From NCBI GenBank assembly GCA_023434365.1, contig JAEYSV010000060.1:30318-94317 (forward strand): a stretch of DNA of 64,000 nucleotides, written 5' to 3'. Below the pieces are notes generated by a model. The model ran no database searches, was not told the DNA's origin, and saw only the letters and a list, made by a program, of their open reading frames with translations. Positions 53,007-61,320 of this stretch are shown here, one piece after another; positions within the stretch are counted from its first letter, which is position 1; every line of letters begins with the position of its first letter. Source of the stretch: Bacillota bacterium (GTDB lineage Bacteria > Bacillota > Clostridia > Lachnospirales > Lachnospiraceae). The position numbers were made by a program, and so were the translations under genes.

Positions 53007-54449
53007 ATGTTATTAACAGGTCAAAATATAAAATTAGAATATGGAATACAGACGATACTCGATGTTACAAAACTTGAAATTCAAGATGGAGATCGTATAG
53101 GTTTAGTAGGGCGTAATGGGGCTGGTAAAAGTTCGTTATTCGGTGTGCTAACTGGACGAATCAAAGAGGATAGCGGAGTTATAGTAAGGAACTGTGAGAT
53201 TGCAGAAATTATGCAAAGTGGCGAAACGGATGGAATTAGTGAAGGCCGATATATCAGTCAGATGAGGATAAAGGATAGTGCGATAAAAAGTGGTGGAGAA
53301 AAGACAAGACTTGCAATTGCCAGTGCATTTTCTAAGCGTACTCCCTTATTATTTGCTGATGAACCAACAACGAATCTTGATGTTGCAGGGATAGAGAGCT
53401 TAACAAAGATGCTTAAAGGATATCGGGGAGCCTTTTTATTGATCAGCCATGATCGTACCCTACTTGATGAAGTCTGCACTACTATCTGGGAATTAGAAGA
53501 TGGTGAGGTTAAAGTGTTTCCGGGTAATTATACATCCTGGCATGAGCAGAAAAGAAGAGAGCGGGATTTTCAACTATTTGAGTATGAGCAGTACCGGGCC
53601 GAAAAGAAACGTCTGGAAAAAGTGATTCAATCTACAAAACAACAGGCATCTCAGATGCATAAGCCACCGGGGCGGATGGGCCAGAGCGAATGGATGCTTT
53701 ATAAAAATAAATATGCTGGGAAACAAAAAAAGGTAGAAGGCCATGCTTCGGTATTGGAAACGAGATTAAATCAACTGGAAAAGAAGGAACGCCCAAAAGA
53801 CCTGCCTGAAATCTCAATCAAACTGGATGTAAACCGTAAGATAAAGGCAAAAGTAGCGGCAAAAGTAGAAAATCTGACGGTTTGTTATGAGGACCACATG
53901 GTATTAGCGGATGCCACCTTGAGACTACTGACAGGGAAGAAAACCTTTTTAATCGGCGAAAATGGTGCGGGTAAGACGACGTTGGTAAAGAATCTGCTCC
54001 AAAATAGCGAGCATAGTTCTATTACGAGTGATGCACATGTCGGATACTTTTCTCAAGAACAGGAAAATCTTGATTATGAGAAAACAGTATTAGAAAATGT
54101 AATGGAGAATGCCGTATTTCCAGAGCATATGTGCCGCAGTGTCCTTGCGAATCTTTATATGAAAGAACAGGACGTCTTTAAAAAGGTGAAAGTACTATCT
54201 GGTGGAGAGAGAGTAAAAACTGCGCTTGCTAGACTCTTAGTATCAGGAGTGAATCTCTTAATCCTGGATGAGCCAACAAATCATATGGATATCTATACAA
54301 TGGAAGGGCTAGAGCATTTGCTAACTAGCTATGACGGAACATTATTAGTGATTACCCATGACAGAAAGTTAACTGAGAATCTGGCAGAGGTGATATATGA
54401 AGTATGTGATGGCAATGTTATAAGAATCGATGATAATATCATAGAGTAA
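53007..54449 (+). CDS. ABC-F ribosomal protection protein, Vga/VmlR/Lsa-like
   Basis: The protein has 480 residues with two ABC domains and no membrane segments. Walker A motifs are GRNGAGKSS and GENGAGKTT; signature motifs are KSGGEKTRLA and LSGGERVKTALA; Walker B segments are LLFADEPTTNLD and LLILDEPTNHMD. The linker between domains carries HKPPGRMGQSEWMLYKNK, similar to the linker of Vga/VmlR-type proteins that reach into the ribosome to displace pleuromutilin, lincosamide or streptogramin A drugs. The ATG at 53007 has AGGAGGGA before it; an in-frame ATG at 52911 has none. The leader suggests drug-induced expression. Confidence 0.88.
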   Translation: MLLTGQNIKLEYGIQTILDVTKLEIQDGDRIGLVGRNGAGKSSLFGVLTGRIKEDSGVIVRNCEIAEIMQSGETDGISEGRYISQMRIKDSAIKSGGEKTRLAIASAFSKRTPLLFADEPTTNLDVAGIESLTKMLKGYRGAFLLISHDRTLLDEVCTTIWELEDGEVKVFPGNYTSWHEQKRRERDFQLFEYEQYRAEKKRLEKVIQSTKQQASQMHKPPGRMGQSEWMLYKNKYAGKQKKVEGHASVLETRLNQLEKKERPKDLPEISIKLDVNRKIKAKVAAKVENLTVCYEDHMVLADATLRLLTGKKTFLIGENGAGKTTLVKNLLQNSEHSSITSDAHVGYFSQEQENLDYEKTVLENVMENAVFPEHMCRSVLANLYMKEQDVFKKVKVLSGGERVKTALARLLVSGVNLLILDEPTNHMDIYTMEGLEHLLTSYDGTLLVITHDRKLTENLAEVIYEVCDGNVIRIDDNIIE

Positions 54450-54469
54450 GTAACGGAAAGGAAAAAAGA

Positions 54470-54949
54470 ATGAGAATTACCGTATTGTGTGTAGGAAAAA
54501 TCAAGGAAAAGTATTTTACATTAGGAATCGAGGAATATTCGAAGCGGTTAAGCCGCTATTGTAAATTAGAGATTATTGAGGTTCCAGATGAAAAGACACC
54601 GGACAATGCCAGTGAGGCAACAGAACTTCAGATAAAAGCAAAGGAAGCCGATAAGCTTCTTAAAGCGATCAAAGATGGTGCCTATGTAATTGCACTTGCC
54701 ATTGATGGAAAGCAGTACGATAGTGTCGAGTTTGCCAATCGAATTGAAACTCTAGGAGTTAACGGGGAAAGTCACCTGATTTTTATCATCGGTGGCTCCC
54801 TGGGACTTGATCAAAGAATTCTTTCCCTAGCTAAGGAAAAAATCAGCTTTAGCAAGATGACGTTTCCTCATCAAATGATGCGTATGATATTGCTTGAGCA
54901 GATTTATCGTGGATATAGGATTGTGAATGGGGAACCGTATCACAAATAA
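54470..54949 (+). CDS. rlmH: 23S rRNA (pseudouridine(1915)-N3)-methyltransferase RlmH
   Basis: The protein has 159 residues. The SPOUT-class methyltransferase is recognised by the start MRITVLCVGKIKEKYFTLGIEEYSKRLSRY, the SAM-binding knot segment FIIGGSLGLD and the conserved C-terminal YRGYRIVNGEPYHK. It methylates N3 of pseudouridine 1915 in 23S rRNA and is widely conserved. The last two sense codons and the stop are part of the long terminator stem. Confidence 0.97.
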   Translation: MRITVLCVGKIKEKYFTLGIEEYSKRLSRYCKLEIIEVPDEKTPDNASEATELQIKAKEADKLLKAIKDGAYVIALAIDGKQYDSVEFANRIETLGVNGESHLIFIIGGSLGLDQRILSLAKEKISFSKMTFPHQMMRMILLEQIYRGYRIVNGEPYHK

Positions 54950-54982
54950 GAAAAAGCGCTGTTGCGCTTTTTCTTATTTGTG
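54941..54982 (+). terminator. Nineteen-base-pair perfect terminator overlapping the rlmH stop
   Basis: Two perfect 19-base arms (54941-54959 and 54964-54982) flank the loop TGTT. The upstream arm includes the last two rlmH codons and its stop codon. Confidence 0.9.
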
Positions 54983-55381
54983 AGTGAAAAGTGAAGAGTG
55001 AAGAGCTTGAAAAGATAGTGAACAACTAAGAGTGAAGAGTGAAGAGCGTAGAGCGCGAAAAGATAGTGAAGAACCTGAAAAGATAGTGATGAACTAAGAG
55101 TGAAGAACGGAAAAAGAGGAATCTGTATTTGTTATTGTTTGAGTTGCAAGTATCTTATTGACTTAAGATTTGTCTATTATGGTGGGGATCGGGGGGATTT
55201 GGGTGGGGTGTAAAAAAGTGGAATGTCAAACTGAAAGATAAAAGATAATAATTTCGTGAAAAATGTCGATATGTAATATACATTTATAATAACTTGAAAC
55301 GCAGATCTTTAGCTATTAATTTAAGTTACATGTTAATGAGCATAAGATTTGCAGAATTGGACATAGGAGATTATTAGCATT
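54950..55381. other. Non-coding stretch between rlmH and the chemotaxis receptor gene
   Basis: It holds the rest of the rlmH terminator, the first GTGAAGA-type repeat (54983-55117) and about 260 bases of AT-rich sequence before the receptor gene, with G-rich runs (GGGGATCGGGGGGATTTGGG) at about 55184-55203. No ORF is supported. Confidence 0.55.
54983..55117 (+). repeat. GTGAAGA-type purine-rich repeat, copy 1
   Basis: The stretch is built from AGTGAAGAGTGAAGAGC and GAAAAGATAGTGAAGAAC units repeated with small changes. It follows the rlmH terminator directly. Confidence 0.85.
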
Positions 55382-57409
55382 ATGAAGAAAACTAAGTTTA
55401 AGCAAAAAATGAAAAGTATTCGTACTAAGTTACTCGTAAGTTTAGTAGGTATTTGTTTGGTACCTATGATTGGTCTTGGAATTTCAGCCTATTATCAGTC
55501 AAAAGATATATTAGTTGATAAGTTAGAGAGTACAAGCTCTCAATTAGTTCGAGAAGTTAACCGAGGGATTGATAATGAACTTATCGCAAAAGGAAACAAT
55601 GTGTTAATGTTAACCAATAACCTTAATTCCATAAATGTTGAAAGTAATACCGAAGCTCTTCCTTATCTTATGGATGCACTGAAAGGAGTAAAAGAGAGTA
55701 ACCAAAATATTGAGAATATTTATATGGGTACTGAAACAAAAAACTTCTACTGTTACCCTGAGGTTGAGTTGCCAGCTGATTATGACCCTACCACTAGACC
55801 GTGGTACACAAGCGCTATTGTTAATAAAGGCAAAGTAGTATTTGGTGAGCCATATATATCTGCTTCGAATGACAAAATCGTAGTTTCTGTTTCTAAAACT
55901 GTTGAAAAAGATGGTGTAATAGTTGGAGTAATTGCTATGGATATTGATTTCACCACTCTATCAAGGAGTCTTGCAGAAATCAAGATTGGAAATGATGGGT
56001 ATGCAATGCTTCTTGGTGCGAAGGGCTTACTCCTTGCCCATCCGGATGAAACATTAATTGGTACAGATGAGTTCACAAAATTATCCATTTGGAACGAGGT
56101 AAAAGAAAAAGGTGAAGGCTTTACTTCTTATGAATACGATGGATCACAAAAGTATGCAGTATATACGAAAAGTCCTGTAACCGGATGGATGGTTGTAGGT
56201 TCAATGGAAATGAATGAATTAAATAAGGACACTGGTGTAATCTTGCAAATGCTAACAATATTTTCATCTATAGCTGGGGTTCTTGCATTGGGATTAGCAT
56301 TATTGATAACTCACTTCTTAACATCTAATATTAGCAAGATTAAAAGAGTGATGGCAAAAGCATCTGAAGGCGATTTGACCGAAGTTGTTGTGATTAAGTC
56401 TGAAGATGAAATCGGTGCTTTAGCAAGAGACTTTAATACGATGATAGCGAATATATCAAGTATGTTAAGAAGTGTTGACCTATCATCACAAACAATGCTT
56501 GACACTTCAAGTAACCTGACCGCTATGACGGAGGAAACCACTGCTTCTGTAAGCGAGGTCTCAAGAGCAATCGATGAAATAACACAAGGTACAGCAGATC
56601 AGGCTTCTAGTACACAAGAAGCAGCTTCGGAAATGGAAGAATTGGCAGTTGGACTAGAGCAAATTTCTAACTCAACCGCTGAAATGAATAGTATCTCTGA
56701 AAATACTAGAGTTTTAAGTAATAAAGGATTAGATATTGTCAAATTCTTAATGGATAAATCGGAAGAAACTAAGAAAACAACACAAGCTGTTAGTGAGATA
56801 GTAGAAGACATGAGCCAAAGTACTCTAGAAATAAGTATAATTTCTGATGCTATTAATCAAATTACGGAGCAAACGAATCTTCTATCACTGAATGCAAGTA
56901 TTGAAGCTGCAAGGGCAGGGGACGCTGGTAAAGGTTTTGCTGTGGTAGCTAATGAAATAAGAACTCTTGCAGAACAGTCCAAAAATTCTACAGAACAGAT
57001 TAAAAAAATTATTGAGAGAATTCAATCAAAATCAAGTACCGCGGTAAGTGCTATGGAACAAGCAAAGCGAAATGTTGCTGATCAAGATAAAACCGTAGAA
57101 GAAACAACAGATATTTTTAATGAAATTTATACATCAGTTAATAGTTTGATGAGTATGGTTCAAAGCGTAAAACAACAAGTACTAAATATCAATAATCAAA
57201 AAGAAGAAGTGGCTAATCAAATTGAAAGTATATCCTCAATATCTGAGGAAACAGCTGCATCTACAGAAGAGGTTTCAGCTTCTGCCGAGGAAATTACGGC
57301 AACAATGGAAGAATTTAATCAATATGTTATGGGACTGCAAAATCTGGCTGAAAAATTAAATGATGAACTTGGCAAGTTTAAATTAAGTAAAGTGGACGAC
57401 ATAATATAA
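55382..57409 (+). CDS. Methyl-accepting chemotaxis protein with dCache sensor
   Basis: The protein has 675 residues: membrane helices at about 17-37 and 285-307, an extracellular dCache_1 domain between them, a HAMP domain (about 309-360) and an MCP signalling domain with the tip EQTNLLSLNASIEAARAGDAGKGFAVVANEIRTLAEQS. The sensor carries most of the amino-acid-binding motif of dCache_1 domains (Y134, R139, W141, Y158 and D187), but the usual Asp two positions after the second Tyr is Ser160. It probably senses an amino acid or related amine. No other chemotaxis genes are in the window. Confidence 0.95.
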   Translation: MKKTKFKQKMKSIRTKLLVSLVGICLVPMIGLGISAYYQSKDILVDKLESTSSQLVREVNRGIDNELIAKGNNVLMLTNNLNSINVESNTEALPYLMDALKGVKESNQNIENIYMGTETKNFYCYPEVELPADYDPTTRPWYTSAIVNKGKVVFGEPYISASNDKIVVSVSKTVEKDGVIVGVIAMDIDFTTLSRSLAEIKIGNDGYAMLLGAKGLLLAHPDETLIGTDEFTKLSIWNEVKEKGEGFTSYEYDGSQKYAVYTKSPVTGWMVVGSMEMNELNKDTGVILQMLTIFSSIAGVLALGLALLITHFLTSNISKIKRVMAKASEGDLTEVVVIKSEDEIGALARDFNTMIANISSMLRSVDLSSQTMLDTSSNLTAMTEETTASVSEVSRAIDEITQGTADQASSTQEAASEMEELAVGLEQISNSTAEMNSISENTRVLSNKGLDIVKFLMDKSEETKKTTQAVSEIVEDMSQSTLEISIISDAINQITEQTNLLSLNASIEAARAGDAGKGFAVVANEIRTLAEQSKNSTEQIKKIIERIQSKSSTAVSAMEQAKRNVADQDKTVEETTDIFNEIYTSVNSLMSMVQSVKQQVLNINNQKEEVANQIESISSISEETAASTEEVSASAEEITATMEEFNQYVMGLQNLAEKLNDELGKFKLSKVDDII

Positions 57410-57487
57410 TTCAAAACAGAATCTACCAGTATTATAGATAAAAAACAACGGACAATATTACTAGTATTGAGGTTTTTATTTAAGAAC

Positions 57488-57575
57488 GACTCCCACTTTT
57501 TAAGCGGGAGTCAGACTTACTTGTATCAGTGGGTGTTCAAGCATCTGCGGGACAGATTATAATACTGGAGGTTAT
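57488..57575 (+). ncRNA. Structured RNA candidate before the small acidic gene (HEARO/omega-RNA-like?)
   Basis: GACTCCC (57488-57494) and GGGAGTC (57506-57512) form a perfect stem; after it GGTG-TTCAAG-CATC (57532-57545) forms a second hairpin. About 30 bases later an ATG follows a GGAGG site. The hairpin and the GTTCAAGCATCTGCGGG segment resemble what I remember of transposon-end hairpins in HEARO/omega RNAs of IscB-type IS200/IS605 elements. I cannot verify this by eye. Confidence 0.35.
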
Positions 57576-57863
57576 ATGGAACGATTATTTGTCGAAACGA
57601 ACCAAGAATTAATGCCTATTGATGATGCTATTATTGAAAAGTATGGATTAAAAGAAGGCACTCTTACACCGCTTACACATCAACGAATTGTCGATCAAAA
57701 TGGTAATTTCATTCATGAAAAGGTAGAAAAGTCAGATGATGCTTTAGACAATCAGGACGATGAAATAGCTGAAATGGAAGATGGTCTAGCACTGTCTCAA
57801 TCGGAAATGTTTGATATTGCAGAAGGTTCTGATTCTTATCCAGATGCAAATCAGGATGACTGA
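57576..57863 (+). CDS. Small acidic protein of unknown function
   Basis: The protein has 95 residues. Residues 1-50 (MERLFVETNQELMPIDDAI, then EKYGLKEGTLTPLTHQRIVD) look like a short beta-hairpin module, and residues 53-95 are strongly acidic. The start loosely resembles the PLMP module at the N-terminus of IscB proteins (a short strand, N-x-x-L-M-P and a following helix), but no HNH or RuvC domain follows. A GGAGG site precedes the ATG. The stop overlaps the second GTGAAGA repeat. Confidence 0.6.
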   Translation: MERLFVETNQELMPIDDAIIEKYGLKEGTLTPLTHQRIVDQNGNFIHEKVEKSDDALDNQDDEIAEMEDGLALSQSEMFDIAEGSDSYPDANQDD

Positions 57864-58022
57864 AAAGATAGTGAAGAACTAAGAGTGAAGAGTGAAGAGC
57901 TGAAAAGCAGTGAAGAACCTAGAAGGGCAGTGAAGAGGTAAGAGTGAAGAGTGAAGAACGGAAAAGATAGTGAAGAGGTAAGAGTGAAGAGTGAAGAGCG
58001 GAAAAGGGCAGTGAAGAGCAAG
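57861..58022 (+). repeat. GTGAAGA-type purine-rich repeat, copy 2
   Basis: The longest copy, with at least three successive variants of the AAGAGTGAAGAGTGAAGAGC plus GAAAAGATAGTGAAGAAC pattern. It begins at the stop codon of the small acidic gene. Confidence 0.85.
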
Positions 58023-58052
58023 ATATAAGGAGCAGTAAATAGGTTGTTTTTA

Positions 58053-58109
58053 GGCTCTTTCTTGATGGGAATTAGGATGAATAATTCTTATTGGGAAGGA
58101 GCTTTTTTG
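58053..58109 (+). terminator. Terminator-like hairpin without a coding partner
   Basis: GGCTCTTTC pairs with GAAGGAGCT over a long AT-rich loop and ends in TTTTTT. Confidence 0.6.
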
Positions 58110-58187
58110 TTCTTTATTATAATTTTAAATGGGTAAGGGTAGTGAGTTTAAGTTGGATATTTATATTCTATTAGAAGTGTTAGTGAG

Positions 58188-58234
58188 AAATCAGGAAATT
58201 TTCATTGTTTGGATGGAAGTTTTCCTGATTTTTA
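58188..58234 (+). terminator. Second terminator-like hairpin without a coding partner
   Basis: AAATCAGGAAA pairs with TTTTCCTGATTT and is followed by T and A. Confidence 0.65.
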
Positions 58235-58478
58235 TTTATTATGTAGATACCTATGTTTAAGTTCTAGATAATTGATATAATGCCGGTGAACGAAAATGAC
58301 TTTTTAGCACACCTGGGGATACTTGATCTCCGAAAAGTATAAAAATATTTATTTTATGAAATAAATTCATTACATAGCGATGTCTAATATATAAAGAGTT
58401 TAAGTTAGTTGATACATTTGTGGGTCATTCTTGCACAGAGTGTAACAAAGCTTAACAAAGGAGGAATGGGAGAAAAGT

Positions 58479-58943
58479 ATGAGAGATAAAGAGTTTTTTG
58501 AGAGAGTTGACGTTATAAAAAACCGATTGTATAAAATTGCGTATTCTTACATGGGGAATGAGTCAATAGCCGTAGATGCCGTAGATGAAGCAATCTATAA
58601 AGGGTATGTTAAAAAACATCAGTTAAAAAAAGAAGAATTTTTTGAAACATGGCTAACAAGGATACTTATAAATATCTGTAATAATCTATGTAAGAAAAAG
58701 GGAAAGGAAGTGGATTTGGAGTTATTATCAGAAGCATCAGTGCAAGAAGAATTTGATCAAATGTCATTAAAATTTGCAATTGAATCGCTTCCTACCAATA
58801 TGAAAGAAATAATAATACTTCACTTCTTTGGCGGTTATACAGTTGTGGAAACTGCAAAAATACTGGAAATTCCTCAAGGAACGGTAGCAACAAGGCTTCG
58901 TAAATCATTGAGTTTATTAAGGTTAGAAATGGAGGTAGAATAA
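58479..58943 (+). CDS. Sigma-70 family (ECF-type) RNA polymerase sigma factor
   Basis: The protein has 154 residues with regions 2 and 4 only: KNRLYKIAYSYMGNESIAVDAVDEAIYKGYVKKHQL is region 2, and IESLPTNMKEIIILHFFGGYTVVETAKILEIPQGTVATRLRKSL is the region 4 helix-turn-helix. It is adjacent to a DUF4179 gene with no gap, the standard sigma/anti-sigma layout in clostridia. The AGGAGG site before the ATG is strong. Confidence 0.93.
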   Translation: MRDKEFFERVDVIKNRLYKIAYSYMGNESIAVDAVDEAIYKGYVKKHQLKKEEFFETWLTRILINICNNLCKKKGKEVDLELLSEASVQEEFDQMSLKFAIESLPTNMKEIIILHFFGGYTVVETAKILEIPQGTVATRLRKSLSLLRLEMEVE

Positions 58944-60260
58944 ATGAATAATCGAATGAAAGAATTAGAGCTATTACAGTTGGAATCAGATAGGATTCCT
59001 GAGACACTGAACATAGATCATATTAAGTATAGAATTAAAGCTAGAAACAGAAAGAGACGGGTAGTAAATGGAATTAGAAAAACAATGCTTTCTGCAGCTG
59101 CCATTCTGGTAGTATTCGCTGTCTTAGTGAATACTTCGACATCATTTGCCAATGCAATTGGTGATATTCCATTTTTGAATAAGGTTGCTGAGATTGTAAC
59201 ATTTAATGATGGTTATAAAAATGCGGTTGAACATGAATATGCTCAGTATATTGGTCAAGTTCAAGGAGCTGGCGACAATGAATTAGAGCTGGTATATGTT
59301 TTAGCGGATGAAAACCGTATCGTATCGTTTTTTAGATTCAACCAAGTAGAAGATAAGTATGCTGATAAATATTTGAGTTTTAGAGAGGTTAAGATTGGTG
59401 AGTCACTAAATAGAAAGAATATAGAAGCATCTATTATGAGTAGCAGTTTTACGGTATCGAAAGGAGAGCCATTTATTGGATTTGAGTGTGTGCTTTCTAG
59501 CGATGCTACGAAAAGGGAATATGTAAAGGAATATGATATTGAAGTGGAAGTAGTTTCTTGCACCGAGCCAGAAGAAATCATTGGAAAGTATCAATACCAT
59601 CTAAGTTTAAATGATCCAGTGAAACCTATGACATATCTATTGAATAATGAAATAGTAATAGAGGGGCAAACAATTACAGTTGAGAAGGTGGAAATTTATC
59701 CAACAACCGCTAAAATAACAGTCAAAGAAGATGAGAATAACACGATGATATTTAAAGATATTTTGTTTATGCTTAGGAATGAGAATAATGAGGTCTGGGG
59801 AGTAGTTGGTGGACTAACTAGAAGCGGGAATGACTATTTTATTGAAAGTAATTATTTTACGAACTACAAGAAACTATATCTTGAAATAGGTGAGGTTGAA
59901 TTCATGGATAAAAAGAAACAATTACTACCGGTGGATTGCCACAAAGGAACTTTTACTGACGGTAGTAAATTGTTATCTGATATGGAGTTACAATCGGTGT
60001 CTAAACAATTGGATGGAACCTATAAAATTGAGATGTCCTATATCGGCAGTTATAAAAAGAATACAGAAGTTATCTTTGGATATCAACAGGAAAAGAATCA
60101 GGAACCTCGATATGATTATAACCATAAAATGGCGGTGAGTAACGAAAATAGATATTATACAATATCTGGTATTCAACCAAATGAAGAAGGAATCGTATAT
60201 CTGATTCGAAACATTCCTACTGCTACGGTTCAAGCTGATTACAGTGAAGAACTGAAATGA
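58944..60260 (+). CDS. DUF4179 membrane protein, probable anti-sigma factor
   Basis: The protein has 438 residues: a cytoplasmic N-terminal helix pair (residues 1-44), one membrane helix (about 47-68) and a large extracellular beta-rich region of about 370 residues (DUF4179, then DUF5643-like). DUF4179 proteins partner ECF sigma factors and hold them at the membrane until a surface signal arrives. The start is directly after the sigma stop. The last five codons (SEELK) come from the GTGAAGA repeat that begins at the stop. Confidence 0.88.
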   Translation: MNNRMKELELLQLESDRIPETLNIDHIKYRIKARNRKRRVVNGIRKTMLSAAAILVVFAVLVNTSTSFANAIGDIPFLNKVAEIVTFNDGYKNAVEHEYAQYIGQVQGAGDNELELVYVLADENRIVSFFRFNQVEDKYADKYLSFREVKIGESLNRKNIEASIMSSSFTVSKGEPFIGFECVLSSDATKREYVKEYDIEVEVVSCTEPEEIIGKYQYHLSLNDPVKPMTYLLNNEIVIEGQTITVEKVEIYPTTAKITVKEDENNTMIFKDILFMLRNENNEVWGVVGGLTRSGNDYFIESNYFTNYKKLYLEIGEVEFMDKKKQLLPVDCHKGTFTDGSKLLSDMELQSVSKQLDGTYKIEMSYIGSYKKNTEVIFGYQQEKNQEPRYDYNHKMAVSNENRYYTISGIQPNEEGIVYLIRNIPTATVQADYSEELK

Positions 60261-60350
60261 TAGTGAAGAACTTGAAAAGATAGTGAAGAACTAAGAGTGA
60301 AGAGCCTTTTAAGGGCAGTGAAGAGTGAAAAGTGAAGAGTGAAGAACGGA
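60240..60350 (+). repeat. GTGAAGA-type purine-rich repeat, copy 3
   Basis: This copy begins inside the DUF4179 gene and contains the same units (GAAAAGATAGTGAAGAAC, AAGAGTGAAGAG, AAGGGCAGTGAAGAG). Confidence 0.85.
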
Positions 60351-60428
60351 AATAAACAGAGAAAAGGGAAATCCGGAACACCCAATTGAGGCACATCCAA
60401 AAAGGGGGAGAGCACCCTTTCTCTTTCC

Positions 60429-60497
60429 CACTCTTCACTTTTTCTTCACTATCTTTTCAGGTTCTTCACTCTTCACTATTTACTTTTCACTGCCCTT
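60429..60497 (-). repeat. GTGAAGA-type purine-rich repeat, copy 4, inverted
   Basis: On the minus strand this reads AAGGGCAGTGAAAAGT then GTGAAGAGTGAAGAAC and GAAAAGATAGTGAAG. It faces copy 3 and encodes the last residues of the small gene at 60480. Confidence 0.85.
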
Positions 60498-60650
60498 AAC
60501 AGCGTTATTACTGCTAAATTTCTTTCCAGATGAAGAAGTGCTTTCGCCACTTACGTAATTGCTGAATTTTTCTGTATTATTAATGACAGAGTTACCGTTT
60601 CCTTTACCTTCTTTTTTCTTGTTACTGGCATTTTGACTGTTTTTACTCAT
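60480..60650 (-). CDS. Small hydrophilic protein of 56 residues
   Basis: The frame starts MSKNSQNASNKKKEGKGN at 60650 with a TTAGGAGG site nine bases upstream, a strong sign that it is real. It is rich in N, S, K and G, without membrane segments. The final AVKGSEK codons lie in repeat copy 4, so the repeat either captured the gene end or formed around it. No family recognised. Confidence 0.65.
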   Translation of the reverse strand: MSKNSQNASNKKKEGKGNGNSVINNTEKFSNYVSGESTSSSGKKFSSNNAVKGSEK

Positions 60651-60954
60651 AATAATCCTCCTAAATTTATGCTGTATTAGAAAATGACAAACCTGATAGT
60701 GAATTAGTTTGACGATAAAAATTGTGACTATCTTTGGTTGACATGAATATTGTTTGCAGAAATTTTCTTAGTATACTTCATGAAGTAATTATTAAGTAGA
60801 TAGGGTCAAATCAAGGAATGGTTATATATATGATTGTATGTAAAAAGGGCCAACACATGATGTGTTGGCCCTTGATAGTGCACTCTGTTAGAGTGTATCT
60901 GTTGCGTGTATGATACTAACAATTTGTTAGTGCATCATATACGATTAGATTTAA
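60651..60954. other. Intergenic region between small gene and cold-shock gene
   Basis: It carries the terminator of the cold-shock gene at 60842-60872 and another hairpin (arms GTATGAT-x-CTAAC at 60908 and GTTAG-xxx-ATCATATAC ending at 60942) within the 3' UTR of that gene. Nothing else is recognised. Confidence 0.5.
60842..60872 (-). terminator. Terminator of the cold-shock gene
   Basis: AAGGGCCAACACAT and ATGTGTTGGCCCTT form a perfect palindromic stem followed by TTTTT on the minus strand. Confidence 0.9.
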
Positions 60955-61158
60955 TTAAGCAAGTGTTACGTTAACTGCTTGATCGCCTCTGTTGCCTTGA
61001 GCAATATCAAACATAACTGCTTGATTTTCTGCTAAGCTTTTGAAACCATTAGTAGCGATTCCAGAGAAATGAACGAAGATGTCTTCGCCTGTTGCGTCGT
61101 TAGTAATAAAACCAAAACCTTTTTCTGAGTTAAACCATTTTACAGTACCTTTATTCAT
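60955..61158 (-). CDS. Cold-shock protein, CspA/CspB family
   Basis: The protein has 67 residues. RNP1 (KGFGFI) and RNP2 (DIFVHF) are intact in the single cold-shock domain. It binds single-stranded RNA and DNA as a chaperone. A good promoter (61292-61320) gives a leader of about 125 bases with a long hairpin that could respond to temperature. Confidence 0.97.
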   Translation of the reverse strand: MNKGTVKWFNSEKGFGFITNDATGEDIFVHFSGIATNGFKSLAENQAVMFDIAQGNRGDQAVNVTLA

Positions 61159-61208
61159 GATAAGATACCTCCATATTTTTATTATATTTAACGGTGAAAA
61201 TAAAAAAT

Positions 61209-61260
61209 CACATATTTTTGTAAATCGTTATGCTAAGATAATGACTTACAAAAATACGTG
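61209..61260 (-). promoter_or_regulatory. Long 23-bp hairpin in the cold-shock gene 5' leader
   Basis: Arms at 61209-61231 and 61238-61260 with a six-base loop form 22 of 23 possible pairs when read as minus-strand RNA: two A-C mismatches on the plus strand become G-U pairs. Strand bias of the wobble pairs indicates an RNA element of the csp mRNA. Confidence 0.65.
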
Positions 61261-61291
61261 AATCAAAATTGACATCTTAAATACATTTATA

Positions 61292-61320
61292 ACTATACAC
61301 CAGAAAACATAGTATGTCAA
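61292..61320 (-). promoter_or_regulatory. Promoter of the cold-shock gene
   Basis: On the minus strand TTGACA (61315-61320) and TATAGT (61292-61297) are 17 bases apart. The transcript would start near 61285. Confidence 0.8.

Larger units (their letters stand above)
58023..58478 (+). other. Non-coding stretch with two terminators before the sigma factor gene
   Basis: Two terminator-like hairpins lie at 58053-58109 and 58188-58234, without any ORF between or before them. The remaining 240 bases up to 58478 are AT-rich leader of the sigma factor gene with no clear promoter that I can read. Confidence 0.55.

Noticed and set aside
55780..56088. Open frame on the minus strand inside the chemotaxis receptor gene
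   Set aside because: No ribosome binding site, and the plus-strand gene is a complete, well conserved receptor.
54983..58022. CRISPR array
   Set aside because: The repeats are contiguous variants of a seven-base unit without regular unique spacers, and no cas gene is in the window.
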